A stretch of DNA of 64,000 bases, taken from Podospora pseudocomata. Taxonomy: Eukaryota; Ascomycota; Sordariomycetes; Sordariales; Podosporaceae. The stretch spans positions 930,001 through 994,000 of the forward strand of contig NC_085889.1 of NCBI RefSeq assembly GCF_035222375.1, in the 5' to 3' direction. The position numbers and the translations under genes are program-made. The notes beneath the pieces were generated by a model. It made no database searches, was not told the DNA's origin, and saw only the letters and a list, made by a program, of their open reading frames with translations. Positions 1 through 11,947 of this stretch are shown here, one piece after another (positions within the stretch are counted from its first letter, which is position 1; each line of letters opens with the position of its first letter).

Positions 1-283
1 CTGGGTACGGTTACAACGACACGGTAACGAGAGTCACCTGCTACCCGACTTCATTCTAATATTGACCATCACACGACACCCTGAAGACGTACAAGGCAGA
101 CTGACTTGCGCCCTTGCAATTTGTTCATGTTTCACCACCTTGAAAGAGATCGCAGACAATGCGCAACTGTTATGGAAGAGCATCTTCATCCGAAAGCAAG
201 CCAGCAACGTATCTCAGCACATCGGTGCCGCTTTATGGCGAAGCTCCGATTCGCTAAGTGGCCACCCAAGGATTTCTGTTGTG

Positions 284-2143
284 ATGTCGGAGATTGTCTC
301 ACCCCCTGATACCACAGTCGATTTGACTCAGCAGCTGTCGAGGGTCAGATTGCCAGACAGGTTTCTTAGCGCCTTGGAGCAGGAAGACTGCCTCAATCAG
401 CGCTTGGCTCGGAAAGGTAACGAGCTTGAAGCCAGAGAAAAGCAGCTAAACAAAACACGCGACATGCTGACCGAGCTCAATAAGCAAATTGAGAAGCTGG
501 AAGCGTCAAAGAAGTCATTGAATGCCGAGGACCACATTTCTGCCATAGAGGTGGAGAGGTTAAAGAACGAAAAGAGCAAACTGGAATCGAAGAGATTCAA
601 GGTGAGCTTGAATCGAACATACCTTGAAGGATGTCTGGATGAACACCACGACGGGCGCAATGAATGGCTTCGGAAAATCAGGCTACCCATTGAAAAAGGG
701 GATGTAACAGCCGGCGATGACTCGTTTCTTGACCATCGGCTTGAGAATCTGGTCAGGCTTCTGATTTCCGTGGAACGTTCCGCTCCTTTACCTTCAACAA
801 AATACAACCCACCCCAGGATATGACACCACTGGCTTATGCCATCCAAGAAGGCTGCTACGAGCTTCTGCAGCGGCTTCTTAACCAGGGCGCTGATGTGAA
901 TGAGATATATTCGAACGGCAGGACTGCCCTCTTGGCCGCAGTAATCTGGGATAAAGACATGGTGGTCCAGGAACTGCTTGAGCATGGAGCAATAGTTTGG
1001 CCGGCACTGCTATGGTCGGTTCAAAACTGCGACAGAGCTGACACACTCTCACCACTCCTCAAGCTAGAAGAGACGGCTCTTGAAGTGGATGCCGGGAGGT
1101 TTCGTATGCTACTGCTGCTGGCTGCGGAGCAGGGATCGAGAGAAATTATTCTAGAGCTTTTATCGTGGGGCGAGGGCAGGCACACTTTCGATCTCAGCAG
1201 TAAGTCGAATCAAGACGTTGTCTGGGCTGCTGCAGTCAAAAATCACGACTCGACAGTACGGACTCTCATCAAGCATGATTGCAGTCCGAATCCGTTGAGC
1301 TGCCAGCGCTTACTCCTTCGATCGGTCTTAGAGAATTGTGCCAGCCTTCCCCCGGTCTTATGGGAGATGAAGAAGGCGGACATACACGCCAAGTACATGG
1401 GCGGCCGCAATCTTCTATGGTTGGCAGCAGACCGGGGGTACGATTCTGTGATTGGGTCCTTGGCGCTGATCCAAACAGTGATTGACCCTGGCAGTATGGG
1501 GAGGCAAATGACCATCGCAGACGATTTCGGCCAGAACGCGCTTTCCCGAGCTGCCGAGAATGGACATGTTAACGCTGCTGTCAGATTGCTGCTCTGGGAA
1601 GATCCGACTGTCAGAGATCATGACGGCCACACTGCACTTTGGTACGCCGTAATCAACGGACATGCAGATGTATTGCAGGCCCTGATGAAACACAAGTCCA
1701 TCAGGGAGGATCTTTGGGAAATGGGAAAACTGTTGTGGTGGGCAGTCGAGACGGACCAAGAGCAAATGGTGGACGTTATCTTGGCCAATGACGGAGCTCT
1801 GGCCTTTCAGCATCGCTACCACGATCCTCATGCGCTTCTCTGGAGTGCGCTTGGAGAAGGTAGTACCAGGATTGTGGGAAAACTCCTTGCATATCGAGAG
1901 TTTCAGGTTCACAGTGTCGAAATGCTCCAATATGCGGAGAAACACCGATATGATGACCTGGTCAAGCTCTTATCCAACCCACTAACATTGGCGCTCCAAG
2001 GTCGAATGGTTGTGGTTGATCGGGTGAAGCCTGAGACGGGAGACAAAAAGCAAGTGAGGTTTGGGCACCACGATGGAACTGCCAAGTTTGGAGGAAGTAT
2101 GGTACCGGTTGAAACGTTGAGAGAAGTAGAGGATGAGAGCTAG
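284..2143 (+). CDS. Coiled-coil and ankyrin-repeat protein
   Basis: The open frame runs from about position 62, but the first in-frame ATG is at 284, giving 619 residues; an upstream exon may lie outside the window, so the 5' end is uncertain. Residues about 30-105 form a charged coiled coil rich in Glu, Lys and Leu. Ankyrin-type repeats follow around residues 180-240 (DMTPLAYAIQEG, NGRTALLAAV) and 415-470 (NALSRAAENGHV, DGHTALWYAVINGHADVL), with degenerate repeats between and after them. Ankyrin arrays are protein-binding scaffolds; no catalytic domain is visible, so the partner and role are unknown. A single open exon with no internal stop suggests an intact gene. In fungi such proteins are often distant relatives of NLR sensor arrays, but no nucleotide-binding domain is seen here. 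Confidence 0.75.
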   Translation: MSEIVSPPDTTVDLTQQLSRVRLPDRFLSALEQEDCLNQRLARKGNELEAREKQLNKTRDMLTELNKQIEKLEASKKSLNAEDHISAIEVERLKNEKSKLESKRFKVSLNRTYLEGCLDEHHDGRNEWLRKIRLPIEKGDVTAGDDSFLDHRLENLVRLLISVERSAPLPSTKYNPPQDMTPLAYAIQEGCYELLQRLLNQGADVNEIYSNGRTALLAAVIWDKDMVVQELLEHGAIVWPALLWSVQNCDRADTLSPLLKLEETALEVDAGRFRMLLLLAAEQGSREIILELLSWGEGRHTFDLSSKSNQDVVWAAAVKNHDSTVRTLIKHDCSPNPLSCQRLLLRSVLENCASLPPVLWEMKKADIHAKYMGGRNLLWLAADRGYDSVIGSLALIQTVIDPGSMGRQMTIADDFGQNALSRAAENGHVNAAVRLLLWEDPTVRDHDGHTALWYAVINGHADVLQALMKHKSIREDLWEMGKLLWWAVETDQEQMVDVILANDGALAFQHRYHDPHALLWSALGEGSTRIVGKLLAYREFQVHSVEMLQYAEKHRYDDLVKLLSNPLTLALQGRMVVVDRVKPETGDKKQVRFGHHDGTAKFGGSMVPVETLREVEDES

Positions 2144-2336
2144 AGCCCCCTTCACCGGAACTTTGGGCTCTCGGATATTCTGTCAAGGTATTAGGAGCCT
2201 GGTTCTGTCAACACGCCACGAGAATGTATTCATCTGAATGACATCTTGCACAACAGCACTCACAGACTTGACCATGATGGTATTTTTCAGCTACCTACAA
2301 TAGCCAAGAGCTCAGCTAGCTCTACCCTCCCCCATC

Positions 2337-4401
2337 TCAAACACGACACAACCTCCCATTCTGCCCAGCAGGGTACCCATCCGCCGTCGCAACCCTCCAC
2401 TCCTCACTCCCCACCGTCGTCTGCGCCCAAAACAACCCCCACGGATCCCTCTTCCCCTTGATCTTCAATAGTTTCTTATAATTCACTCCGAAAAAGCTAT
2501 CCTGCCAATTCTTCTCCGCCGGATCCCCCTCATTCATATACGACCCCGCCCCGGACGTCAACTGCTTGAACACATCGGTGTATTTATATGTGTGCTCATC
2601 ATTCGCCTTTGCCTGAGCAGCTGTCCACCTAGCAGGGATAACCTCCATGAGCGCAGCAGGGAGAACAGTCTCCCTCCAGGCGGGGTGGACAGCACTGTTC
2701 TCACACCCGGGATACCCAGCCTTTTTGCATGTTGGGGCGTAACCCCAGCCGTGGAAGACGAGACCGCCTTCTTCAACGCCCGAGCGGATGGCGGCGAAGG
2801 TCTTGTTCCACAGGGCGGGGTCGACGAGGTTCTTGCGAGGAAAGAGGCGGGAGCGGTAGCGGGTGTTGGCTGGGTTGGAGGAGCCCATTCTTTGGCCGTT
2901 GCCGGCGTAGAGGGTTGGGGGGATTTGGCCTGATGAGGGGAGGGAGACGGGGATGGAGAGGGCGTTGAGCTGAGTGTATAGGGGTTGAAGGGCGGCGATG
3001 GCTTCGGAGGCGGTGATGTTGGGGATGATTTGGTTGGAGGTAAAGGCGAAGCTATTGTTACCGAGGGGGAAGATGTAGCTGAAGCAGTAGCCGCCGAGCT
3101 CTTGGACTTTGAGGCAGTAGTGGTAGGAGATCTTGACGCCTTCCCAGAACTGTTCTGGTTTGTTATTCATGAAGTTGGTGTTGGGGGGAGGTTGGCCTGT
3201 GGCGACTCTGATGGGGAGGGGGTAGGTGCCGTCGGTGGAGTTGCTTGGGAAGCCGATGTTGCCGAAGTTGAGGGGGACGGTGACGGTGTTGATGGGAGGG
3301 TAGGCTTTGACCACGACGGAGGTGATGACGCCCCAGGTGCCTGTTCAGTGTGTCAGCATACATAGGATCTCCCAAGAAGCCATTTCACGAAAACTTACTG
3401 CCACCACCACCCCGCAACGCAAACCACAAATCCTCATGGTTGAACGGATCGACCGTCAGAAACTGTCCGTCGGCAGTAACAACATTGATTGACAAGACCT
3501 GGTCCGCCCCAAGACCATACTTGGACGTCAACGTCCCATGCCCAGCAACAGATACCCAACCCCCCACAGCACCAACCGTCCCCCAGCCCGGTCCAACAAG
3601 CGAGATATTGCTCTTGAACATGTGGTTGAACAACTCAAAAGACTCAATCCCAGCCCCGACATGCGCCGCAGGACCGGTGTACTTGCCCATCGTGAAGCTA
3701 GGCAGATATTCGAAGGTCTTGAGGTTATGTACCCAAATACTCAACGACCCAGCACCCATCGACCGTCCACCAAAGTCATGGCCGGTATTTCTACGCACTT
3801 TGGTCAGCGATATACTACCCCATCCTCATCATCACCGCAAGACCACTTACTTGATCACCACCCTCAAGTTCTTATTCCTCGCAAAGTTTACTGCAGCCTG
3901 CACATCCCTCACGCTCGTCACATTAACCACATACTCTGGCCACCCACCCCTCTCACACTCCCCCGTGGCGTTAGCACTCAACACGCACGTGCTCCCCTGA
4001 GGCCACTCCGTCAGCGTCGTCAACGGCTCATCAAGCCAGAAGTGTGTCTGTCCTGCTTGGGTGACGAGCCACTGGCAACGTGTCTGGTTTTGCAGCGGGC
4101 CAGGGTAGCACGCCGCCTGTGCTGGCTCGGGTCGAAGCAGTGAGCCGTTGAGGAAGTTGCCGAACTTGGACCATTCCGTGGCCGAAGGCCAGTCAGATGT
4201 CCCGGGAAAGGCGCGGCATTTGGGCTTGGAACGGACAGGTTTGGATGCGTCGCCGAAGGAGAGGGGGGGGAAAGAGCGGATGGAGGAGGGGGTCAGGACG
4301 GTGTTTTCGTAAGTGAAGAGGACTTTGGTTTGTTTAGCGGGTTTGGGACTGCCGGCCGCGGCGAGACCGAGGAGGGAGAAGAGGAGGGCAGCGTGCATCA
4401 T
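2337..4401 (-). CDS. Secreted FAD-linked oxidase, berberine-bridge-enzyme family
   Basis: Three exons, complement of 4401-3851, 3790-3399 and 3340-2337, give 648 residues; both introns have GTAAG donors and the joins restore NTGHD and GGGGSTWG. The start is the first ATG of MMHAALLFSLLGLAAAG, a signal peptide. A PCMH-type FAD-binding domain follows: the His of NTGHDFGG is the usual 8-alpha-histidyl FAD attachment site. The C terminus (NEGDP, NYKKLLKIKGKRDPWGLFW) is the BBE substrate-side domain. Enzymes of this family oxidise sugars, phenolics or secondary metabolites using oxygen. The motif GWGTVGAVGGW has Thr where bicovalent members have the second flavin-linking Cys, so a single covalent FAD bond is expected. 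The gene is divergent from a P450; a shared pathway is possible but only inferred. Confidence 0.88.
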
Positions 4402-5776
4402 TGGGACATTTACCACGCGAGAACTTGAGTGCTGTGCCGCTGTCTATGTCTGTGGTATGGTGGGCGGTGGGAGGGCATTTGTACGGATTTTTGTTATGAG
4501 AGCTAGGTACCAAGTTACGTGCAGCCAACAAACTCCAGCTGACTGCATATGTTGGTAGAGACAGGCATGCATTGGCGGGAGGAATATTTGATCGGGGAGT
4601 GGGATGTGTTGGGCTTGTCTCGGAAGACTTCCCTCGTGGCAGAAACCTCTTCAGGAAGGGGGTTGCATTCTTGGTTGTGACGAACTACAGGACATAGCAT
4701 CCTTGTCCGTCACCGGATTTGGCCCTGTGCGGTTGTTGTTTTAACCCCGGAGGTGAGAGGTTGGGGGCTAGGATCACAATCCAGAATGGTCCCAGAAGGG
4801 AAACCCAGGCTGTGATCCAGCTCCGGTGCCCTGTCCGGGGAAGCTCTAGAAAGTCTCCCATCCTTCTGCACATGCAGCAAGGGTACAATTCGCAAGGATA
4901 ATTTGTCTCTTTCCCCTCTTCCAACCACGTCCCTTTTGCCCTGGTCCTGGCTCGCCACGTCTGCATATGCACCTCATTCGACGGTTGGATGGCCACCTCT
5001 TGCAGCTTTCGTCACCCTTAATCAGCAAGGGCTGGATGGAGGTGTGAGCTGAGGCTGGAGCTCATTCCCGGGCTTTGTGCTTGCAGGGAGACGATCCCTT
5101 CTCCAAATTGCACTGAATCCCGTGACGGAGAAGCCATTTATTGTTCTATAAATTGATTCCATGTCGTTGGGTGGGTGGGAGAGAGGTTGTTAAGTCGTGA
5201 CAATGCTACCTAAGACGTCGTTGCTAATTTATCCAGCAATAAATCCTACCAGAAGAACTAATCTGGAAAGCTTGTTGTTGGACGTAGGTTTGCTGTAGTC
5301 ATAGCCCAGAACCGCGGGACGGCACGGAGATGGTGGGGAGCACGTCCGTTGGTCGGCCGACGTTAGAGTTCTAGTGGTGTGCGCTGCGGGAGGGGTCGGT
5401 GTCGGTTAAGGGGCCATAGTGGGTGAACTTGTAAATCCCTCTCCGCCATATACCGTCACTAGACAGGAATCATCTTAGCACAAGACGATAAGGGCTTGTT
5501 CCGCCATGGTGGTCTAGCCAGGCAAGTTGGCCAACCCCGCCCTCACGACAAAAAGCAAAGCGCCAAGAACATAGCATGTCATGGCCACAATGGCTTACCT
5601 TGGAGCTCCTCCTATTCCCGAATTCTGCCCAACTGATTAGCTAAAGAATAAGACCAAGTCCCGGTTCAGCAGCACTAAAAACAGCCAGGGTATAAAGTTT
5701 TCACTACACCTACCCAAATGAGGTCAGTCGGGTCTGGTGGAGAGGGGGGGGGGGGAAGGGGGCTCAATCAGCAAAC
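4402..5776. other. Divergent intergenic region between FAD oxidase and P450
   Basis: About 1.4 kb between the two divergent start codons. Only short overlapping frames on both strands are seen and none resembles a known family. It should hold both promoters; the only clear core element is the TATA box at 5691. Confidence 0.6.
5691..5697 (+). promoter_or_regulatory. TATA box of the P450 gene
   Basis: The sequence TATAAAG lies 86 bp before the ATG at 5777, a normal distance for a fungal core promoter. A short poly-G tract lies between it and the start codon. Confidence 0.5.
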
Positions 5777-7441
5777 ATGGCGTCCAACATCCCCATGACC
5801 CCGTGGCCCTTGGTGCTTTCCTTGTTGGCCATCTACTGTTTCTACGGCATATGGCTAGCCATCTACCGCCTCTTTCTCTCCCCCCTATCCCGATTCCCCG
5901 GCCCCAAACTCGCAGCAGCAACAGGATGGTACCAATCCTACTACGAGCTCGTTACATGGGCCAAAGGCCACTTCAAAATCAAGGACCTCCACGACAAGTA
6001 CGGCCCCATTGTCCGAATCAACCCTTGGGAAATCTCCATCAACGACGCAGAGTTCTACTCTGTCCTTAACGTCTCCGGCTCTGTCAGGCACACCAACATC
6101 GACGTTCGGCAACGAGCTGCTCTCGGATTCGGAGAGTCACACGGGTTCACCGAAGACCACAACTTGCACAAGATGCGGCGGAGGCCCCTTGAGCCCTTGC
6201 TTTCTCGACGTGCGATTGACCTGGCCCAGGAAAACATCTGGACGTTCGCGAAGCGGGTGGAGGAGCTGTTCAACAAGGCAAAGGGGACCGGGAATGTGAT
6301 TAGCCTCAACCGGGCGTTTTCCGCCTTTGTTGACGACGCTGTGTCCGAGACTTGCTTCGGCAAGAGCATTGGTCTGCTAGAAGACGAGGACTTTTCCCCA
6401 AGCTGGCATAAGCTCCTCGAGGGCCTCGGAACGCAGACACCGCTGCTGTTCAACTTCCCCATTCTCCCAAGGATGCTCAACCTTCTCCCAACCGCCGTCG
6501 TAACTAAGCTCCATCCCGAGGGGGCAGCCTACGCCCTGCTAAAAAGCGTACCCTTCCCCACTTCCCCTCCTGTCCCCATCCATCATTTCAACCACTGACA
6601 CTCCCTTTTTTAGTACACCGAATCCATCGTCGACACTGCCCTCTCCTCCACCGACTCCAAACCCCCCAGCTCCCGCAAACTAATCCAAACAATCCTCTCC
6701 TCCGACCTCCCCCCCTCCCAGAAAACCCGCTCCCGCCTCGCAACCGAAGCCTCGGTCGTCCTCGCCGCAGGCGGCATAACCACAATGAGAATGCTGACCA
6801 TAACCTCTTATTACCTCCTCTCCTCCCCCTCCAAACTCCACCATCTCCAAAGCGAACTCACCTCTCTCATGCGCAGCTACCCAACCACAACCCCCCGCTG
6901 GTCCGACCTGGAAAAACTCCCTTACCTGAGCGCCTGTATCAAAGAATCCTTGAGGTTAGGCATAGGCGCAACCCGACACGCGGCCAAATACTTCCCTAAC
7001 GACGAGATAGAGTACAAGTCGTGGGTGATACCAAAAGGGACGTCAATCTCTGTGCCCATGTACCCCATGCACTACCACCAAGAGGTTTATCCTAATCCAT
7101 GGGGGTTTGAACCAGAGAGATGGTTGGGGGAGTACGACAAAAGGATGAACAGGAATTTGAACCCTTTTAGCAAGGGGAGTAGGGTGTGTTTGGGCAAGAA
7201 GTGAGTCTTTTGCCTACCTACCAGATAGAGGATAGAGGAGTGGTGTGAGTTGCTGACAGGCAGGTGGTGTGATAGTTTGGCGTATGCCGATATGTATATC
7301 ATGCTAGCGGTGCTCTTCCGTCCTGGGGGTCCCCAGATGAGGTTGTACGAGACTGACGAGTCGGACGTCAAGTTTGAGTGTGACTTTGGGGTGTCGAGTC
7401 CACGGTTGGGGAGTAAGGGGGTGAGGGTGGTGGTTGAGTAA
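5777..7441 (+). CDS. Cytochrome P450, trichodiene-oxygenase-like
   Basis: Exons 5777-6547, 6614-7200 and 7276-7441 give 507 residues. The ends of intron 1 (GTACCC/TTTTAG) and intron 2 (GTGAGT/GATAG) keep the frame and complete the haem-binding loop. The N terminus has a membrane anchor (VLSLLAIYCFYGIWLAIY) followed by the hinge FPGPK. Visible P450 signatures are the I-helix AAGGITT, the K-helix ESLR of the ExxR motif, PERW, and FSKGSRVCLGK with the haem-ligand Cys. The N-terminal third (HDKYGPIVRINPWEISI) matches the fungal group annotated as trichodiene oxygenase-like (CYP58-type). It would hydroxylate a lipophilic substrate at the endoplasmic reticulum with a P450 reductase. The substrate cannot be read from sequence, and the absence of terpene synthase or PKS genes nearby argues against a large cluster here. 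Confidence 0.88.
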
Positions 7442-7733
7442 CAGGTGGCAAGTTACCATGGTGCGGTTGGATTGGAGCCTTGCATTTCCGGGGAAGAGGG
7501 CAAAAGGTAGGTAATGAAACGAAGTAATATTATCCAAATCTATGCTGATCGGCCATCTATCATCTACATCTAGATGTATGTCAACCGGGATGTCTGTTAT
7601 GTCAAGTCCAATGTATCATCCGAAACCAACACCCAAACCGATACCCAAACTCCAAAAAGAAATCTCAACAACCCAAAGAAACAGCCCCATTATTCGTACC
7701 ATCACCCCCCACAGCCACCCAACCTCCCCAACC

Positions 7734-9443
7734 CTAGACGCCAGGCAATCTGGGAGGTCTCGCATTAGCCGCAGCCACGAAGTGCCCCCAGGTAATCAAC
7801 TCCCGACTGCAATCATCCTGATCAATCGAGCACTCAATCAACGTCGGGCCTTTTGTGTTCTCCTCCGCAGCCTTGATCGCATCCCGCAGCTCTCCCGCCG
7901 TCTTGGCCGTCAGCCCCTTTGCATTGCCATCCTCCCCATTGAAAGCCTGCACCAACAGCGCATAGTTCCAATTCTTGATCTTGTTGTAACTGCCATCGTG
8001 AATCTCCACCTCGATCGTGTACCCCCGGTTGTTGATCAAGACGATGGTGATAGGGAGGTTGAACCTCACCATCTGTGACACCTCTTGAGCAGTGACCTGG
8101 AACGATCCATCACCCACCATGACGATGATCTTCCTGTCCGGGTGACGGAGGGCATACCCAAAAGCAGCGGGGATAGACCAGCCGATGTGACCCCACGCCA
8201 TCTCAATCTCGAATAGGGCACCTGGTGGAAGCTTGAGCTGAACGCCGTTGAACCAGCTGTCGCCTGTCTCGACAAACAGGGTGGTCTTGGAGTCGAGAAG
8301 GGCCTGGATTTGTCTCGAGATCTCCTTGCGGGTGAGCTCGTCGCTTGGGGTGGCCGTGCGGACAAGCACTGGGTCAGGCTTGAGACGGTTGTACTCGATC
8401 ATGGTGGAGTTGTTGAACTTGACTGTCGTAGCCAAGTGGGAAAGGAATTCCCCAAGGCGGACGCGGCTGAAGTGGGCGCCGGGGAAAGTGACATGGTCCA
8501 TCTCGGCGGCCATGAGGGGAATGTCGGGCATGGCTGTCCACCCTACTGTGCTGTAATCGGTGAAGGCGGTGCCGACACATAGAAGGGCATCGGCCCAGTG
8601 GACAATGGAGTCTGCCGCGTCGGTGCTGACGGTGCCCCAGAAGATACCCACGAACTGTTTGTGGTCCTCTGGGAACATGCCCTTGGCTGCGGGTTGGACA
8701 GCAACGGCACAGCCCATGGCTTCAGCGAGCTTGATAAGAGCCTGTTCAGCGCCATCACCTGCACGACGGAGCTTTGGACCCACGAGGATGACAGGCTTGA
8801 GCTTGCCGGAGAGGTACTCGGAAGCGCAATTGGCAGCTGCCTCGAGGGCGGCCTTGTCGCTTGTGACGGGATCGGTGACGGCGCTGATGGGTCCAGGACG
8901 AACACACTCGGCTCCAGAAAGGTTCGTTGGGATCTCAATGTAACATGGCTTGCGGGCTAGGAGGGCATGGCGGATGGCACGATCGATCAGCCTAGGGGCT
9001 TCGTGTGCTCGGGCGACGGCAACTGCGCAGCAGGTGATTTTCTTTGCCATCTCAAGCTGGTAGCTGTAGTCGGTCGTACCGAGGGTGTGGTGGAGGAGGT
9101 GGAATTGGCTGGCGTCATTGGTGTTTGGTGAGCCGCTGATGAGAATCAGTGGCAGGTTCTCGGCGTAGGCACTACCGGTGCCATTGAAGGCGGAAAGGGC
9201 GCCGACGCTGAAGGTGACGACGCATGCCGAGACGCCGTTGGCACGGGCATACCCTTCAGCGGCCAGCGAGCAGTTGAGCTCGTTGGCACAGCCCACCTCT
9301 GTGAGATTGGGGTTGGCTTGTAGTTTGTCGAGGAGGACGAGGTTGTAGTCACCCGGCACGACAAAGTGATGGCGAATGCCGATCTGGGCGAGACGTTCGG
9401 CAAGGTAATCTCCAACAGTGTACTTTGTTGGTAGTGACGACAT
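7734..9443 (-). CDS. pdc: Pyruvate decarboxylase
   Basis: A single uninterrupted exon of 569 residues, the normal length of fungal pyruvate decarboxylase. It converts pyruvate to acetaldehyde and CO2 with thiamine diphosphate and Mg2+ in the cytosol, the first step of fermentation. The N-terminal PYR domain has GANE-like CANELNCSLAAEGYAR with the catalytic Glu, and the active-site pair HH in FHLLHHTLG. The C-terminal domain has the thiamine-diphosphate motif starting GDGS and ending INNRGYTIE. In Neurospora the orthologue (cfp) forms cytoplasmic filaments. It ends 292 bp from the convergent P450. The absence of introns and the strong conservation suggest a highly expressed housekeeping gene. 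Confidence 0.97.
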   Translation of the reverse strand: MSSLPTKYTVGDYLAERLAQIGIRHHFVVPGDYNLVLLDKLQANPNLTEVGCANELNCSLAAEGYARANGVSACVVTFSVGALSAFNGTGSAYAENLPLILISGSPNTNDASQFHLLHHTLGTTDYSYQLEMAKKITCCAVAVARAHEAPRLIDRAIRHALLARKPCYIEIPTNLSGAECVRPGPISAVTDPVTSDKAALEAAANCASEYLSGKLKPVILVGPKLRRAGDGAEQALIKLAEAMGCAVAVQPAAKGMFPEDHKQFVGIFWGTVSTDAADSIVHWADALLCVGTAFTDYSTVGWTAMPDIPLMAAEMDHVTFPGAHFSRVRLGEFLSHLATTVKFNNSTMIEYNRLKPDPVLVRTATPSDELTRKEISRQIQALLDSKTTLFVETGDSWFNGVQLKLPPGALFEIEMAWGHIGWSIPAAFGYALRHPDRKIIVMVGDGSFQVTAQEVSQMVRFNLPITIVLINNRGYTIEVEIHDGSYNKIKNWNYALLVQAFNGEDGNAKGLTAKTAGELRDAIKAAEENTKGPTLIECSIDQDDCSRELITWGHFVAAANARPPRLPGV

Positions 9444-10460
9444 GGTTATGTGTGAAGTGTGTAATGTTGTTGTGGAACCAAGAAGAGAATGTCTCTTGGA
9501 AACGATGCTAAAGAAGCTTGCGAAGGCATGATAGCGACCGTGTTGAAGGCGATGGGTTGCTGACCTTTCTTTATCTCTTTTTGATCAGATGGTCTCGACT
9601 GCTTCGCGTTGCCGCATTCAAGTGATGTTGGCGAAGCCGGCGACGGCACTGTGCCCACTGCTTCCGTTGATGTGGATCCCCGGCGGTACTTGACAGTGGC
9701 CAGAGCCACCGAAAAAGCTTATCTCGACCACCCCACGTCCAGTCTGCAACGGCGACGTTGCGGCTCTGGCATCTGTGGCGTGAAAGGCGTCGATACGAAG
9801 AACTGCTATCGTGTAAGCGCCTGTCCATCATGATCATCATCAGCTTCCATGCATCCGATGTCGTTTAGGCAGGACGTTGGACGGTCGGCCCGACCCAGGG
9901 GCTAATCAAACGTGGACGTTCTGGCTTGATCAGACCACGGTCTCGATGCGCTGGTTCAAATGTAACCGCGGGGACACCCGGCGGTAAGCGCGCCTGCGAG
10001 GCCTGAGTAAACGTGCAGATCCATCGAGATTCGAGATTGTGTGTGACGGGAATAGCGTGGGCAGGAGGGGTGTACTGATAACGCCAAGATCTCGTGATGC
10101 TGACGAACTCACCTCTTGGCAGGTGTCTGTTGAGGCCCCACAGCTGACAGCACCCGCCACATTGTAAAACATTCGAGCCTCGAACTGTCATGCTGTGCAC
10201 CTACTTCCATGGACAAAAGCGTGTTTTCTCTTACTAACATGCCGATTTTCTCGCGTCGACGGTTTGCCTCTGCCCAGGCGTCTTCTCTTCGTTGACCTAG
10301 TCTTCAACCCACAGTCCGATGATGATCCGCCTCTCCGGATGCTCTGCTCCGGGGGCAGGCCCCACTTCCCGGTTCGTCTGTCCCAGAAAGCTGAATCACC
10401 ATGCCCAATAAATACCATCAACAACACAACTGTTTTTATCATCCTATGGGTTTGCCTGCT
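9444..10460. other. Upstream region of pyruvate decarboxylase
   Basis: About 1 kb with no convincing coding sequence. It should contain the pyruvate decarboxylase promoter and 5' UTR. Small frames on both strands show no family resemblance. Confidence 0.5.
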
Positions 10461-10463
10461 ATC

Positions 10464-11947
10464 TCACACATTGTCAAGTCTCAACCCACAGCCCTCTTCG
10501 CTCTTACACGTCTGTCTCTTGCCATTCTTCACCTGCCGTCGTTTTCCCTTGACATCGCTATAACCCACACTCAGTGAACAGAGGAGGGCCGCTCCTGCAA
10601 AGCACACAGCCACTAGAAACGTCTTCATGATACCTTCGTTGTATCCCCGCACAACCTCGCTGAGCATCTCACCGCCGTCATTGACTGTCCGTACAACACC
10701 CTTAGCCCCATTTTTCCAGAGAATCAGAGGAAGTCGCTCGCCCAATGCCGTGCAATCTAGCTCCAAATATTCCGCCAGAACTTCCGGGTGTTCCACCTTC
10801 CACAGCTTTGACATGTGCGCCATCAAAAGGTGATGGGCAACCGGTAGTTCTATAGCTGCGCCGAGGCCATGAAGAGAACATAATCGCCACTGTTGCCTCC
10901 GTCGAATCTGCTGAACCAAGGCTTGCCCGTGAAATGGTATTGGGATCCAAAGATGAGCCCATCCCAGCGCCTAAACCAAGGACAATCTGGGGTGCAATCC
11001 GCTGTGTTTCTGCGGTCAAGGGCGCAAACATGGTTGTGAACGTAATTCCAAACAACCCTGTAACCACGACATGCATGACGCGAATGGATAACGGGTGCCT
11101 TCTTGTTGACCAACCGCACGAGTAAAGCATGTAAAGGAGAAAGCAGTTGCCAGTGTGAATGGAAGAATCGACATTCCTGGTTCCAGCGCTGTTTGATTCT
11201 GTATGACTTGAAGCCAGAAAGAAAGCTACGAGGTCAGGCTGTTAGTGACCTCTATTGAAGTATTAGAGTGGAAGAGCATGGGAACTTACATAGTACTGCA
11301 AAACTGCAACACCCCCAGACATGAAGAACACATGGAGACTGCCGGAGAGAGTGCGATTCTTTGCTCTCAACCTGAAGACCGCCAAGTCTTCAACAACAAA
11401 CAACAGCATGGCGCATCTCATAGCCGCGAAACATGTACTCATCATGTTGAAAATGCCACGAGAAGAAAACCAGGCCGTGCCGATCCCCGAGATACAGAGC
11501 CAGGTCGAAAAACATCATATCGCCAGGGAACGGTGGAATATGTCCGATATATCCACCATCGAAAGTTGTTCCAGCCGTCCCGGGGATCCTGGTTTTGTAT
11601 CCCCAGTATGGAAGAACGCAAGCACCCCAATAATTCCCAATTCCCAATACACCAATCAAGTCATTGACAGCAAAGCACCACCGCCGATTGTTCTTGGTTG
11701 CCAGCGCTCCTGCGAGCATCGGACCCAGAAAAGCGGCAAGTCCATGCACCACAGCATTGTAATATGCAACGAAGTTCGGTTAGCCTTTCAAAGAAGCTTC
11801 CTATGCGGCCCGGTACATACCAATGTCCGAAATAGACTTGAAGTGGTCGGTAATGTCCGGCAGCACCGTGCCGATGAATGCTCTATCCAGGGAGGAGCAA
11901 AAGTATGGAAGCGTGACCGAGGTCAGGACAAGGCCTAAGCGAAGCCT
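10464..11947 (-). pseudogene. Decayed 14-TM MFS drug-efflux transporter (DHA2 type)
   Basis: Fragments in order along the minus strand match a DHA2 multidrug transporter. Around 11900-11840 is SSLDRAFIGTVLPDITDHF, the usual LDxTIxxxALPxIxxxF of TM1. At 11750-11680 is GPMLAGALATKNNRRWCFAVN (usual GPLLGGAxTxxxxWRWCFxIN). At 11330 is a TM segment FFMSGGVAVLQYY; at 11060-10980 is MFAPLTAETQ and IVLGLGAGMG; the C terminus YNEGIMKTFLVAVCFAGAALLC is at 10640. The pieces sit in different frames, the stretch between TM1 and TM5 is mostly missing and stops intervene, so no full transporter can be made. It lies directly beside the retrotransposon insertion. Some breaks could be unrecognised introns, but the missing TM2-TM4 cannot. 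Confidence 0.7.

Noticed and set aside
62-283. 74 codons in frame upstream of the ankyrin protein ATG
   Set aside because: The frame opens with TTG, not ATG; it may be part of an upstream exon but cannot be assigned without transcript data.
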